NCBI GenBank assembly: GCA_021234155.1
Contig: JAJEKV010000073.1
Location: 2,888,001-2,952,000 of the forward strand
Length of the DNA: 64,000 nt
Direction of reading: 5' to 3'
Source: Isoetes taiwanensis
Lineage: Eukaryota > Streptophyta > Lycopodiopsida > Isoetales > Isoetaceae
The translations under genes were made by a program, and so were the position numbers. This document shows, piece after piece, positions 44,101 through 55,477 of the stretch. Below the pieces are notes generated by a model. That model ran no database searches. It was not told the DNA's origin and worked only from the letters and a program-made list of their open reading frames with translations. Position 1 is the stretch's first letter; every line of letters starts with the position of its first letter.

Positions 44101-47100
44101 TAAGTGTCTAGATTTGTCCATGTGAATGAAAGGATATGGCCTTCCAGACCATGTGTAATCTTGCATTTGCAAACCATGCGGTTCCAGCATTTATTATATC
44201 AGTGAGAATAAATACTAGAGTAGCAACACCAAAGTCTCTTCCATTAACAAAATACCAACAAGCATAAATTGTTTGAAAGCAGTTTTGTTAAACAATAAAA
44301 TGAAGGTTAAAAAAAAATAGACAAATGAAAACAAACATCAATAAAGCATGACATTTACCGATTTTATTGTTAGGTATAGATGGTGCAGTTTCCTCTTTCT
44401 CTGTTATTTGAGTTTCCTCTTTCCGCATTATTTATCTACTAGTAGTTCTTCAGCAGGGGTCGAAGCCAATTAAATCCAGAGTATGAGCTCCTGTATTTTG
44501 CCTAAAATTAGAGAAGAGAAGCACCAGCAAAAATCAGAAGTTTGACATCTCACGTGCCTAAGGCATCAATCAATACCGCTGGGAAGATTAAGCAAGAAAG
44601 GATTGAGACTAAGCGAGAAAGGACTTGAAACCAGCATTTTTATTCTAGATTCAACAAAACTTGTTAGCCAATTTCGCTTTTCTTTGCAAAAGAAAAAAAT
44701 CTGCAGAGCTCAAGAATCCTGTCTTAGTTCATGTTCTTTTGAAACCAAAAACTCTGATATGAGTTATATGGCAATAGATGGCACTGCAGATGTACTTCTT
44801 GATTTACATGTGCATTTCAGGCCCTATAACAACATTATTGTTTGTGTTTCCCAGTTCTACATAAATTATTTTTTGTAGAAGCATTACAATGCATGCTTAC
44901 CTGTTTAAATCCGCTAGTGCGAGCTCTGCAGTCGGGAAGAACTTTGCCCAAAACTGCCATTGATTGACAGATTTTTCAACCTTAGACTAAGTACCTCTTA
45001 TATACCATAAAGCTCTTCCTACGATGGAGAACTGAAGGAGTTCGGGAGACAACCCTAAAAATGATTGCTCGATGTGTGTATGTCGAGGGTAGAGAAAATA
45101 CCATGCAAATACATAGGCAAGATATATACAAGAGTCAACCATAGTAAGAAAATGTCAGATAAGAAAAAATATTGGGACATGCTCTATAAATACATACTTC
45201 ATAAACTTCCACGATTTGAGTTTGGTATTTGGGGAGGTGCTTTCAGCAGTGGTCTGGGATATGATTTCAGTGGTGTATCGTATTAGAAAGCGTATATTTT
45301 TGGGCAATTTGAGAAGCTTGATTGCGTTTAGTTGTCATAGAAGGAAAGTGTTTCAAGTTTTTAGGGCACATGCAATGTCTGAATGTGGAAATTCAAAGTC
45401 GAGGCTGCATTTGAAGACACTGTGCTGTTGCATGCCGATGGAATCGGGAAGGGGAAGTTCTGTGCCAGCGCCAAACAAGTCTTCCGAAATGGTGCCTGCC
45501 ATGTTTGCTTTGGATTCGTTTATCTCTGGTTTATATGGTGCAGTCGTGTGGAAAACTCCTGAATGTCTGCCATTTGGTTTTGGGTTCGCTGTCGATGAGC
45601 TGCAGGGGCTTGGGATTCAAGCCTTGTTTAGTCTGGTTTTATTTGCATTCTTGTTCGTTTCTTTTGGCAGATGAACACGATTGCTCTCTTACTCTTTTTG
45701 GGCGCCATTTGGCAGATCTGATGCTGCATGCCAGGCCATCTTCCGTCCTTTCCCGCATCTTCTGACCATGCAATAGTAATATGGCAGCATGTTGTTCAGG
45801 AATCAGAGCTGCCATAGTTGATTAGAAACTCTTGAACAGTTGAGCGGCAGTTCATTGGGGCGGCTACCATTGGGTTTTTTATTTGGCCGAATTTAATCAA
45901 TGGTGAAATTAAATGTCTCCATGTAGGGAATCGACCTTAGGAAGTGGCGAAGCATTTTTTTTTTGAAAAAGGATGTGAGCCATTGATTTGGTATGATACT
46001 GGGGAGATGCTCGAAATCAATGGTTCATATTGAATGTTAAAAACAAATCCCATAAACCCTTGAAATAGAATACTCACATGAGCCAAATCATAAGATAAAC
46101 AACATACATGAGCCAAATCATATAAGAACCATTGTGAAAAAACCGTATAAATATATGTTTTACACGACGAACCATTTTTTGTGATATAGGTAAGAATATC
46201 AGCAAGTACAAGATTGACACGATTGGATAACTTCAAAAAAGAATTCAGGGTATGAATATAAATCTACTTACTTAAAATGTTTCTGGAGGTGGGTGATAAC
46301 GTGGGTGTGCCCTTTTCCGGGTGTTTGCTTTGGAAGAAAAAAATGTGTTTTCCGGTAATGTCTTGGTCTTCCAGCCAAGTTTTACCCTTTTCATTCATTT
46401 TGCCCATTAATTTTTGTAACATTTATGGTAACTTACGAAATGGCCTCGGATCATTATGCAGAGACGATTCTAGGGACGAGAATGATTTCGAGTAGCCAAA
46501 CATGTCCTTCTATTCCCATTTCTTCTTGCATCATGGACAAGTATTTTTTTTCCTTTCTTTCCTCATTGTGCTTAAGCAGAAAGCGGTTGTTGCAAGCCCA
46601 CTGCAGCATATTTGATCTTGAGAGCGGCTTTTTTAAAAAAAAGGCAGACTTGGTTTTGAAGATCGTTCAAAAAAAGGAAAAAAAAGAATCGATCAACAGG
46701 GGAAGAAAATCGATTATTAAATGAATCGTGGGAAGAAAGCAGAATAGATGAGCTGATGCAATGGGAAGCAGAAAAGCGATCAAAATATGTGGAATGTGGG
46801 TACGTTGCTGAATTTGAATGCTTCGTGTCATTTTCGACGATCTTTCTTTGTGGATTTTGATTTGTGCGTCTTTGTTGCCAAGGTTTTGAAGATTCCAGAG
46901 CTGAAAAAATAGGTGCTTCTACAAGTCTAGGGTTTCCTTAGGGTACTTCTTGAACTCATGCTGGTATGGCATTGCAAGCAACTGAATTCCTATTCCTTTT
47001 TTCTCTCTTGAGCAAGCATGTTCAAATATTTCCCGTTCAGGATTCGAGATTATTTACCTTGAGAATTTTTGATAATTTCTAAGCTGCAATTCGTTTCTGA

Positions 47101-48930
47101 TGCATCCATTTCATTTCATGCAGACCTCTTTCTAAGCATGCCAGTTCAGATTGCCATGTTTAATCTGCAACATATCCTATTTCAAAATAGCTCCATCTAA
47201 ATGGTAGCCTTAAGCTGTTGGGTAGGTTTTCTTGCATTTGTTATGGTTTGCGGCTAGGTCACAAAGAATGTTTTTATGGTTTTTATTTGAACCGTTTGAA
47301 AATGTGAAAAAAATGTTTTCTTCCTAGTTTAGAATAAAAAACGTAAAAAAAAACGCTGCGGGAATTTCATACCGGAAAAAAGATGATATTTCATTTTATA
47401 GGAATTCTCATAGAGGTGTGATACATCGTGACAGAAACATTGAGACAGAAATAAACTTAGATATAAAAACTCTACATTGTGACAGAAACTCTGGATGTGA
47501 ACTGGATGAGAACTGCAGGGATATATCTTCTAATTCTCGCCATGAATCGTCCTGCAGTTAAGATTTTATGGATGCAAAATGACTTACTGGCTTACTATTA
47601 CAGCAAATCCAGCCAGAACTCCGTTGAGATCGTGGGTAATGGAAAAGGGAACCCTAATGGGCCAAAAACGACTCCACAAAGTCGTCTTTTTTTTTCTGCT
47701 GGAATTTAGGCCATAAAAGTTAAGGGAAAATACGCGTATTTTTTGCATTTTTTTTTTGGTTCAGTTTTGCACGTGCGGAAACCATTTTCTTTTCCTAATG
47801 TGGACATTTTCTGTGACCTAGATTTGCAGTTTCTAATATTTGGCATTATTTGCATTAGAATGTACCTAAGCATTTTGTGTTATTTATCTTAAAGGCCTTC
47901 GTCTCAAGAGGCACTTGGGTTTGGGATAGGATCCTTGCAAGATCATTGAGCATTCTCGTTCTCATTCTCATTCAGGTTGGTTGGAATAAAGGGCAAATAT
48001 GCCCATCCAACAGCTCTCGCTGCCCTACCCCGTGTGAATATGCACCCAAACCAAAGGGGGTTTAAGGGGGATTTTAATTTAAATGTGTTAAATGCAATGG
48101 TTTGTGTTAATAATATTAATGGTAGTTGTGTGTTGATTGTTATATTAAAAAAAAATTTGGGCCCTTCGGGCCCTAACTAAAGCAAACATAGGTAAACTTT
48201 ATGGGACAGTTAGCCTGTTTATGTAAGTATGTAAGTGCCAAGAAATATACAAATAGGAGTTTTAATTCCATATCGACATGCGTTTTACAAAGATCAGCAA
48301 ATAGGACCGCCTTTGTATCTTACGTCAAGCTTATATTGAATTTCAAATATCCTATTTCATCAAACAAATATCCTATTTCAACATGACAAGTATCATGTAT
48401 TCAGCATGTGAAAGTTAGTCATTACATAAATAGTTAAATAGATTCACCTTTCATCCGGGGGCAAATCCGTTTACATTGTTTCAACTACTAGTAGAAGAAA
48501 GGAAGTGGAAAATCCGTTATTCTCGCTACCTTGCGATCTCTGTAGATGCAAGATACAAAGCGTAATTTGAAATGTGAACTTTAATTTCAAAGTACAAACT
48601 ATGAGAATGCATATTACAATCATACGTAGCAGATGTGATGAGACAAGATGTTGTGAATAATGGCATATACATTAAGCATTAAGCAGAGGATAAGGAGGTA
48701 GCCTTCCAATATCACGGAGTCCTCCAGTTAAGATATTAGATTCTAAACTATAGTTTCCAGTCCTATTGTCCAAACAAGTTTCCTATGTCTAAACTATAGT
48801 TTCAATTGCCGATGATACGTTTTTTGCTCTGAAAGTCGTATCACCCATGCCAAAATAGCTCCATATCCAATAAGGTTGTGAAAAAGGAGAAATACGAGTG
48901 TCTCCTGCAGAGCAAACCATTGAATATGTT
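44101..48930. other. Long non-coding stretch
   Basis: No recognisable gene. Contents: short tandem copies of ACATGAGCCAAATCATA near 46076-46125; sequence near 46600-46960 that looks like a plant 5' leader (A-rich, then TCTAGGGTTTCC); and a small repeat-family copy at 47990-48178. Frames of 70-150 residues near 45065-45765 have no motifs. Confidence 0.45.
47990..48178 (+). mobile_element. Copy of the foldback-family element, 3'-end part
   Basis: Shares ATGCCCATCCAACAGCTC, CGTGTGAATATGCACCCAAA and GGGGGTTTAAGGGGGATTTT with the element at 54583-55118. It ends in TTTGGGCCCTTCGGGCCCTAA, a GC hairpin followed by CTAA. Such an end (hairpin plus CTRR) resembles a Helitron 3' terminus. No coding capacity. 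Confidence 0.6.
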
Positions 48931-48984
48931 CAATCCTCACAAAGCATTAGCAGTCAAGGCAGCTAGAAATTGCATGTGAGTTAC

Positions 48985-50355
48985 CTGAATGCTGCTAGGA
49001 TACTCTTCCATAGCCGAAGCCAAGGCACCTGCAGCACCTTGTCGAACATTTAAATTTTCATGAGAAAGTGCTCCCAAAAGACCAGCGGCATAATCATTCC
49101 CAAGTTCATGACCATAAAGGTTCCACAACTCTTTGACCTGCACCCAGCGACCCTCTGCATATATATCACAGTATAAATGCAATGGAGTTCTCTTATTCAT
49201 AATATATAAATATAATATAATATAATATTGATGTATACAGCATAGTATATGCAGTTTAACTTCCTAGTTAATATAAACACCTGGTATCCAGCTTACTTGA
49301 TCAGGATCAAATAATGCAATCCACAAAGTACTCGCTATGAGTGGAACACAAGGGCATGCCCTTTTTGCTAGGACAGGCACATGTTTCACTGCATCCAAAC
49401 AAGCCGCCCGGACATGCACATGCTTTGAATACAATCCAGAAAGGACCTGTAAAAGAAAATTACAAGTATTGCTTACATAGTGAGACAAAAGGTATTGCAT
49501 GTGAAAACCTTCACCTCAACTAGTCCACTTGTATTAACCCCACGACATAGTTCACGGAGCATAGGCTTGTTTGTCAATGATTGCAATACCCGCCTCTACC
49601 ATCTTGGATCTGACGGTTCCATTAAGATCAGCCTGAAATGGCAACCAGTCCAAACTTCTATGTTGCGGCATAGTTTATACAACGTTGACCAACACATCCA
49701 AACATGCATAGAGCTTTGATGCATTTTTAATGCCACATGAAGCAATATAAAACAAAGACAAGCTTCTGATTAAAAAATTCTCAGGCTTCTCGCTTTGGAC
49801 ATCAATATGCCCAAATAAGATCTTCACTGCGTTTGTCATCTAATTAGGTAACCGAGATGTTGAAGCCACTCTTAAAATGAAGTGTTATGCGATATGCAGT
49901 TTCTTCTCCACAGTTTCTATACATGAAAACAAAGCCAAATATCATTGCTATTTGTCATTCGTTAGCATGTAGAAAAATACACTTCACAAGGCTTAACAAA
50001 AGAAAATCCTGTTCATCATGTCAGTTAGCAGAATTGGACTTAGGTTTGATGTGTCAAAGCTAAAATTGCATACCAAAGCCCTTGATATCAAGAACGTTGC
50101 GACCACAGGTATATCTCTGCTTGAAAGAACATCAGTAGCTGCATCAAGTGCAAAGGCAACGACTTATCTCCCTACCCAGTTTGGGTCAATTTCACCACTA
50201 CCTGCAGGAAGATCTCGAGAATAAAGGGAGAACAATGCAGATGACAGATCTGCGGAAAGAACAAGGCCTTCATTTTGCATAATCATCATGTAATGCCCTT
50301 TCGTCCAATTTGAAGAAGAAGATTTGCTTGTGAGAACAGTACCGGCAGTAATAAC
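48985..50355 (-). pseudogene. GCN1: GCN1 (ILITYHIA-like) HEAT-repeat exons in permuted order
   Basis: GCN1 is the ribosome-associated activator of the eIF2-alpha kinase GCN2. Exons with good splice sites are 50355-50074 (ALFSLYSRD, then WVGR*VVAFALDAATDVLSS, ending TFLISRAL), 49632-49515, 49446-49297 (VLSGLYSKHVHVRAACLDAV, ends IALFDPDQ) and 49137-48985 (VKELWNLYGHELGNDYA, then ALSHENLNVR, ends EEYPSSIQ). The 49632-49515 block fuses two pieces: ADLNGTVRSKMVEAGIAIID (49632-49567) and, in another frame, KPMLRELCRGVNTSGLVE. In GCN1 proteins the order is VLSG..., VKELW..., LFSLY...LISRAL, then ADLN..., so the downstream half sits upstream here. A TAA stands where GCN1 has Gln (WLGRQG), a one-base CAA-to-TAA change. 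This is a relic; the functional gene must be elsewhere. Confidence 0.8.
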
Positions 50356-50709
50356 CTGATACAAAAGAGCTCCATACTATGGCAGGATACTATGGCCCCA
50401 AGTAGGCTGATAAAGCTGTTGCGTTTGACACCTTTTCAGCTGAAGGGATGGATCAGGCTACTAATCTAGCCATCAGAGAACTGGGGAAGCCATAGCGAGG
50501 AGAAAACTGCCAGAAATCCCCTTCACCGTGTGTCTCTTTTCTAAATCCCCTTCACTGCACGAACCCTTTAGTTGAACCCTAAAGTTCAATGCCTCGTTGC
50601 TTGCATGGACTGCATAAAATTAAATTAATTAAGTTTTTAAGGAACAAAAAAATGCAAGGCAAAACCATTGCAAAACCATAGATAAAATGTCATTCAAATA
50701 TATGAATCC

Positions 50710-50830
50710 AGTGTGCACTCTAGATATACTGATTAGTATGCCTCGTGCATTACGCCCATGAAATCATATAAAAACCATGCCAAAAAGCGTATAAAATCAC
50801 AAAGAAAACCCCCTGTTATAATGCTACATA
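50710..50830 (-). mobile_element. Terminal segment of a TTAA-flanked element (family E), copy 2
   Basis: Reverse complement of the sequence at 53574-53694. It ends CAGGGGGTTTTCTTTGTG-like inward and TATGTAGCAT at the border, next to TTAA (50831-50834). The other end was not found. Confidence 0.65.
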
Positions 50831-53726
50831 TTAATCACAAGAGTCCTCTTTAATGGTCGTTCAAGTTTAGCATCATATTGGTTTAGCTTATTTTGCACTT
50901 CTCCAACATTGCATTTTGTATGCATTTAATACCACTTTCCGGTTTAAACCCAAATCATTTTTCAGTGAGACATTGGTCATACTCTGGGGCTTAGCCAAGT
51001 TTAGCTTTGGCCCATTCCTTATTATTGTCTTTTACATTTAAGTAGGATATTATATTTACCTTTTAGAATGTTTAAAGGGTTAACTTTGCAATCTTCCCTC
51101 TGAAATGAATGTACTTCGTAGTTTAGATGTACACCAAGGTTTAATATTTTCGATTCTCCCTAATTTCCATTAAGTTATTTCCTTTTTTTTCTTACCAGAA
51201 TCTCGCCCGTTGCCCTAGACCAGGTAGAGTTGGAGGTATGGATCGAGCAATGGGAGTAGCAGGAAACTCGGATGATGAAGAGTCCCAATTGTCCAAGACA
51301 GAACTTGAGGAGACACTTATCCAACTTAAGCAGGAGGTAATACATGCCAAGGCAATCAAGAACATCCTGAAACACATCAGAGATTGTTAGATTAGTTAGA
51401 TAAAAATCATGCAAGCCATAGAATTTCCCAAAGCTCTTCCAGGCTGGATCATATTTCTTCCCCTTTAACATTTTGTGAGCTACTGCAGTAATTTGTATGA
51501 TTTCAATGAACGCCTGCTTCAGCCTATAACAGAGGGGGTCTGTTTGTTTATGACCACTCTATTTCTGTATAGCCAGACTACCCAACAGCTTAGAGTTCTA
51601 GTTGTGTTTTCAATCTTGCTTTTTGCTTCCCAAAAACTTAACAAGTTTAGATCAGTTGGAGCTCCTTTGTTGATCTGGTAGGACTAGCTCCAGAACTATA
51701 TCAACCATGGACATGTAAACACATAATTAGAAGTTTCCACTTCTCCACACTGAGGGCATTGACTAGAAACTGTCCTATCATATTTGGATCTTTTCTGGTT
51801 TGTAGGCAAACTTTGGTGTATAGCAATCCATCTAAAGGTTTTAATTTTGTTGGCAGTATAGCTCGTCCATCCTTTTGCACATATTTCTGCCAATTTTTCC
51901 TCTTCACATTGCCACAAACTACCTACTCTAGAAGGTTTCTTTTGTATGAGAGCTTTGTATATTTCCTTGACTGAATATAACTCCCTGCCACATGCTAGAA
52001 TTATTGCTTAATTCCTCATATTCTCCAATTCTGTTCATAACCAAGTTGTATATCTCTTGATCCAGGTCTGATCCTTTTGTTTTACCTACAACTTCCTCCC
52101 AGGTCATCCATCTGTCCTGAACTCTTAGATCCTCAATTTTTCTAATACCATTTTTATGCCATTGCATGTATTTCTGTGGGTGTTTTCAAAGCTAGACATC
52201 CCACATTGATTGGTGCAAGATCAGGGTTTTAGATCTTTACTTTTGGCATCTATATTAGGAGGCCTGTAGTATAAGGCAGCATTATTCCAAGCCTCCAACA
52301 TTTTCTTAAGGATATTTGATGTACCTGAGCATGGTGTCAATTGAAAGAAAGCCGAGTCTGGTAATTGATGTTTTAGAGTTTGACTGCCCACTGGTAATGG
52401 TTCTTGTACCCAAAATTTCACGAATTGAAGGGCTGGGGATGGCCTGACTGCATGTATTGCCCTCCATATCATCTTTGCTGCAAGAGCTTGGGCTTGGATG
52501 AACATGTCCTTGCATCCTAGTCCTCCATTCTTTTTGGACTTAATTAAATCTGTCCATGCAACCTTATGAGATCCTTGCCATATAAATTTCCTTATTGCAG
52601 TTCCATTTTCTTATAAGAATTTATGTCCCCCACTATTGCTGACGAGAAATAAACATGTGTACTACTTATTACAGCATTTTGCAATTTCTAATCTTCCTGC
52701 CAAAGAAAGGGAAGAGGTGTATATAGATAGTTTCTTCTTGATTCTAGTTACAATTGGTTACAATAAACCCTGCAGGGAACTATTTAGAGACAAAGGGATA
52801 CATAGGATACTTGTAGCAGAGTTGTTGTTCAACACCTTAATTCCTTGTAACATAGTATCCTGGGAATCATAAATAATTGCACTCTTGTTCCTATTCAGCA
52901 GAACCCCTGCAGCTGCACCAAACCTGTCCATTGCCAATAAGAAATTTTCCAGACTCATGTCTTCTTTTTTGAGAAAAACAAAGGTGTCATCTGCATACTG
53001 CATGATAGTGAAGAATGCATTCCTTTCTGGAAGTTCCAAACTTTTAATCTCCCCATCAATTTGCATTTGTAGTGCCTTTCTTGTGACCATCTCAGCAACT
53101 ATTAAGAATAAATATGGGGCTAAGGGCATGTCTTACCCCTCTTTGGCATCTAAATAACTTTGTTGGGGTACCATTTATGATTATAGCTGATGATGAATTA
53201 ACATTAAAACTCCAAACTTTTTAATAGACACTACTAGAGAGCCCAATATGAGCCATTGCTTTTTCTAGAAACTGCCAGCTTATTGTGTCATATGCCTGCT
53301 TAAAATCCAGTTTAAGGAGCATACATTTTTGTCCAGATCTCTTATTCCAATGGAGACCTTCTGCAGCCCCAATATAATTCTCTAAAATATTCCTGTGTGG
53401 TAGGAAAGCTGACTGACAAGGATTTATGACTGAGTGTAGGATCATCTTCAATCTGTTTGCCAAAATCTTTGCCAGGATCTTATAGCTTGTGTTTGTCAAG
53501 GATATTGGTCTCCAATGACCAATGCCTATTGGATTGTCTACCTTAGGAATAAGGGTGATGTGACCAGCATTAATATGTAGCATAATAACAGGGGGTTTTC
53601 TTTGTGTTTTTGTATGCTTTTCACTAAGGTTTTCCTATGATTTCGTGATGTATTCAAATGGATGTACTAATGCGTACATCTAGAGTGCACCATTTCTGAG
53701 CCATTGATTTTAGCCTTTTTTTTCTA

Positions 53727-53938
53727 ATGGTCAACAACCAATGGCTCATAACAAAAGCCCAATGGTCAACAACCAATGACTCACAACAAAAGCCCTCTTT
53801 TTGTGTGTGTGGTGCATAATGGGCAACAACCAATGGCTCACAACAAAAGCCCTTTTTTTGTGCGTGTGGTGCATAATGGTCAACAACCAATGGCTCACAA
53901 CAAAAGCCCTCTTTTTGTGTGTGTGGTGCATAATAGGC
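53727..53938. repeat. Tandem repeat, about 35-60 bp units, four copies
   Basis: The core CAACAACCAATGGCTCACAA followed by CAAAAGCCC recurs near 53730, 53766, 53823 and 53880. The later copies have TTTTTGTGTGTGTGGTGCAT between them. Open frames in both directions (CVVHNGQQPMAHNKSP) are shadows. Confidence 0.9.
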
Positions 53939-54582
53939 ACATGAAGGGCTTGAAGGGCGCATGTAGTGTAGTTTCCCCGCCGGCAACACATTTCTTATCA
54001 TAATTTTTGATCCAGAGCTCTGTTTGAGATGATTTTTATTGCTTGGAAAGCTCTCTCCGAGATCTTTTTGATAGTGTATAATATGGATATGTTTGGTTAA
54101 GTTATCTATGCTAAAACAACAATTTTTCGGCCGAGTTTGGTAGGCTTCCACATCCTACCAGCTGATTAATACAGGATTGCGCTATTGGATATTGTTTTAT
54201 GGCTCATTCCGAATGAAGCTTGCAAAAAATTACTATGCATTTTTAGATTTTGAGGCAGTTATTAAACAAATTACAAAGCTATCCCTGTGCTAACAAGCAG
54301 AAAAGTTTTCCACTTTGGTTTCTCACCACAAGAATCCATGGAGGCCAAAGGCTGCTGTTAAATTCCAGTTGAAAAATGTTTGTGTATGGGTGTTGCAAAC
54401 TTTATGACTTTCAGAATAATGGGATCAATTTGCTCTATCTTTATGGTAACTTTTACTTATGTTCTATTTGTTTTATTGTGATGAAATTCAAAAGCTACAG
54501 GTGATGAAAGCCTCAAATGAATTCTAGTTTTTTTTTCTGGTTTGAATTCTAAAATTTTTGTCACACGGGGGGGGGGGGGGGA

Positions 54583-55118
54583 CGTCCCTAAAGCCCCGAA
54601 GGGGCCAAAAAAAATTTTTTGCAACACAAACCATTAACATCCAACATAATCCCCCAACACATAACAACCATTGACATTAACAACCAACACATAACTACCA
54701 TTGACATTAATTAACACAACCATTGGGTCCAACACATTTAAATTAAAATCCCCCTTAAACCCCCTTTAGTTTGGGTGCATATTCACACGGGGGGGTGACG
54801 TAGGGCAGGGAGAGCCCTCATAATTGTATTTTGCACGTACAAAATCAACACCATATAGTATTCCGCTTGAAATCTTATAGTATTTTGCGAATTTTGTTAT
54901 ACAGTATAGCAAATTTTGTACTTGCATACCCCACAAACGAGGAACTTTACGTACGGTGTAGATTAAGAAATAAGGGGTGAATATGCCTATCCAACAGCTC
55001 TTGTTGCCCGGAGTCACCCCTCGTGTGAATATGCACCCAAACTAAAGGGGGTTTAAGGGGGATTTTAATTTAAATGTGTTGGACCCAATGGTTGTGTTAA
55101 TTAATGTCAATGGTAGTT
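54583..55118. mobile_element. Foldback element with perfect 97-bp inverted arms
   Basis: Arms 54693-54789 and 55022-55118 are exact reverse complements over 97 bp, separated by 232 bp. The left copy continues outward to a GC hairpin (AAGCCCCGAAGGGGCC, 54590-54605) beside a run of 15 G (54567-54581). The identical arms imply recent origin or gene conversion. It is related to 47990-48178. Confidence 0.9.
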
Positions 55119-55477
55119 AATAGCACGATTAATAGCACGATTAAGTCTGGAGGTTTTCCAAGCCCCTTGGAAAAAGGGACTAAGTCATCTTTCATAAATT
55201 CCTAGAATTCCACATAGAACTCAGGCTGGAAACCATCTGGCCCAGGGCTTTTTCCTGTTGTCCATAGATTTAAGAGTCTCCCAAATCTCCTTCTCTTGAG
55301 GAATTGCAAGTATCTCATCATCCTTAATTTCCTCATCTGCTTTTTGAATGTTTTGGAAGAAGTCTAAGTCTCAAACATCTTCCTATATTCTTGTTGGAAA
55401 AAAATTTCCATACCCTTTTGATCCTCAATTGCTCTCCCTTGCCCATCATTAACTCTGACAATGCCCATCTTAAAATC

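Larger units (their letters stand above)
53574..55128. mobile_element. Insertion into LINE-3 with TTAA flank (family E plus foldback element)
   Basis: The LINE-3 coding sequence stops at ...GACCAGCATTAA (53573) and resumes at ATTAATAGCACGATTAAG (55128 on), giving the continuous peptide RLNRAINAGHITLIPK when joined. The left border TTAA|TATGTAGCATAATAACAGG matches the family-E end at 50830, also beside TTAA. The right border is less clear: TTAATAGCACGA is present twice in tandem. Inside are a 60-bp tandem repeat (53727-53938) and a foldback element (54583-55118). TTAA targeting suggests a piggyBac- or Kolobok-like family; that is inference. Confidence 0.75.

Noticed and set aside
45065-45765. 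Several 70-150-residue ORFs that could be a host gene
   Set aside because: No recognisable domain, no consistent splice sites, hydrophobic or low-information composition.
53654-54003. Repetitive ORFs such as HKKRAFVVSHWLL and VVHNGQQPMAHNKSP
   Set aside because: They are shadows of the 60-bp tandem repeat on opposite strands.
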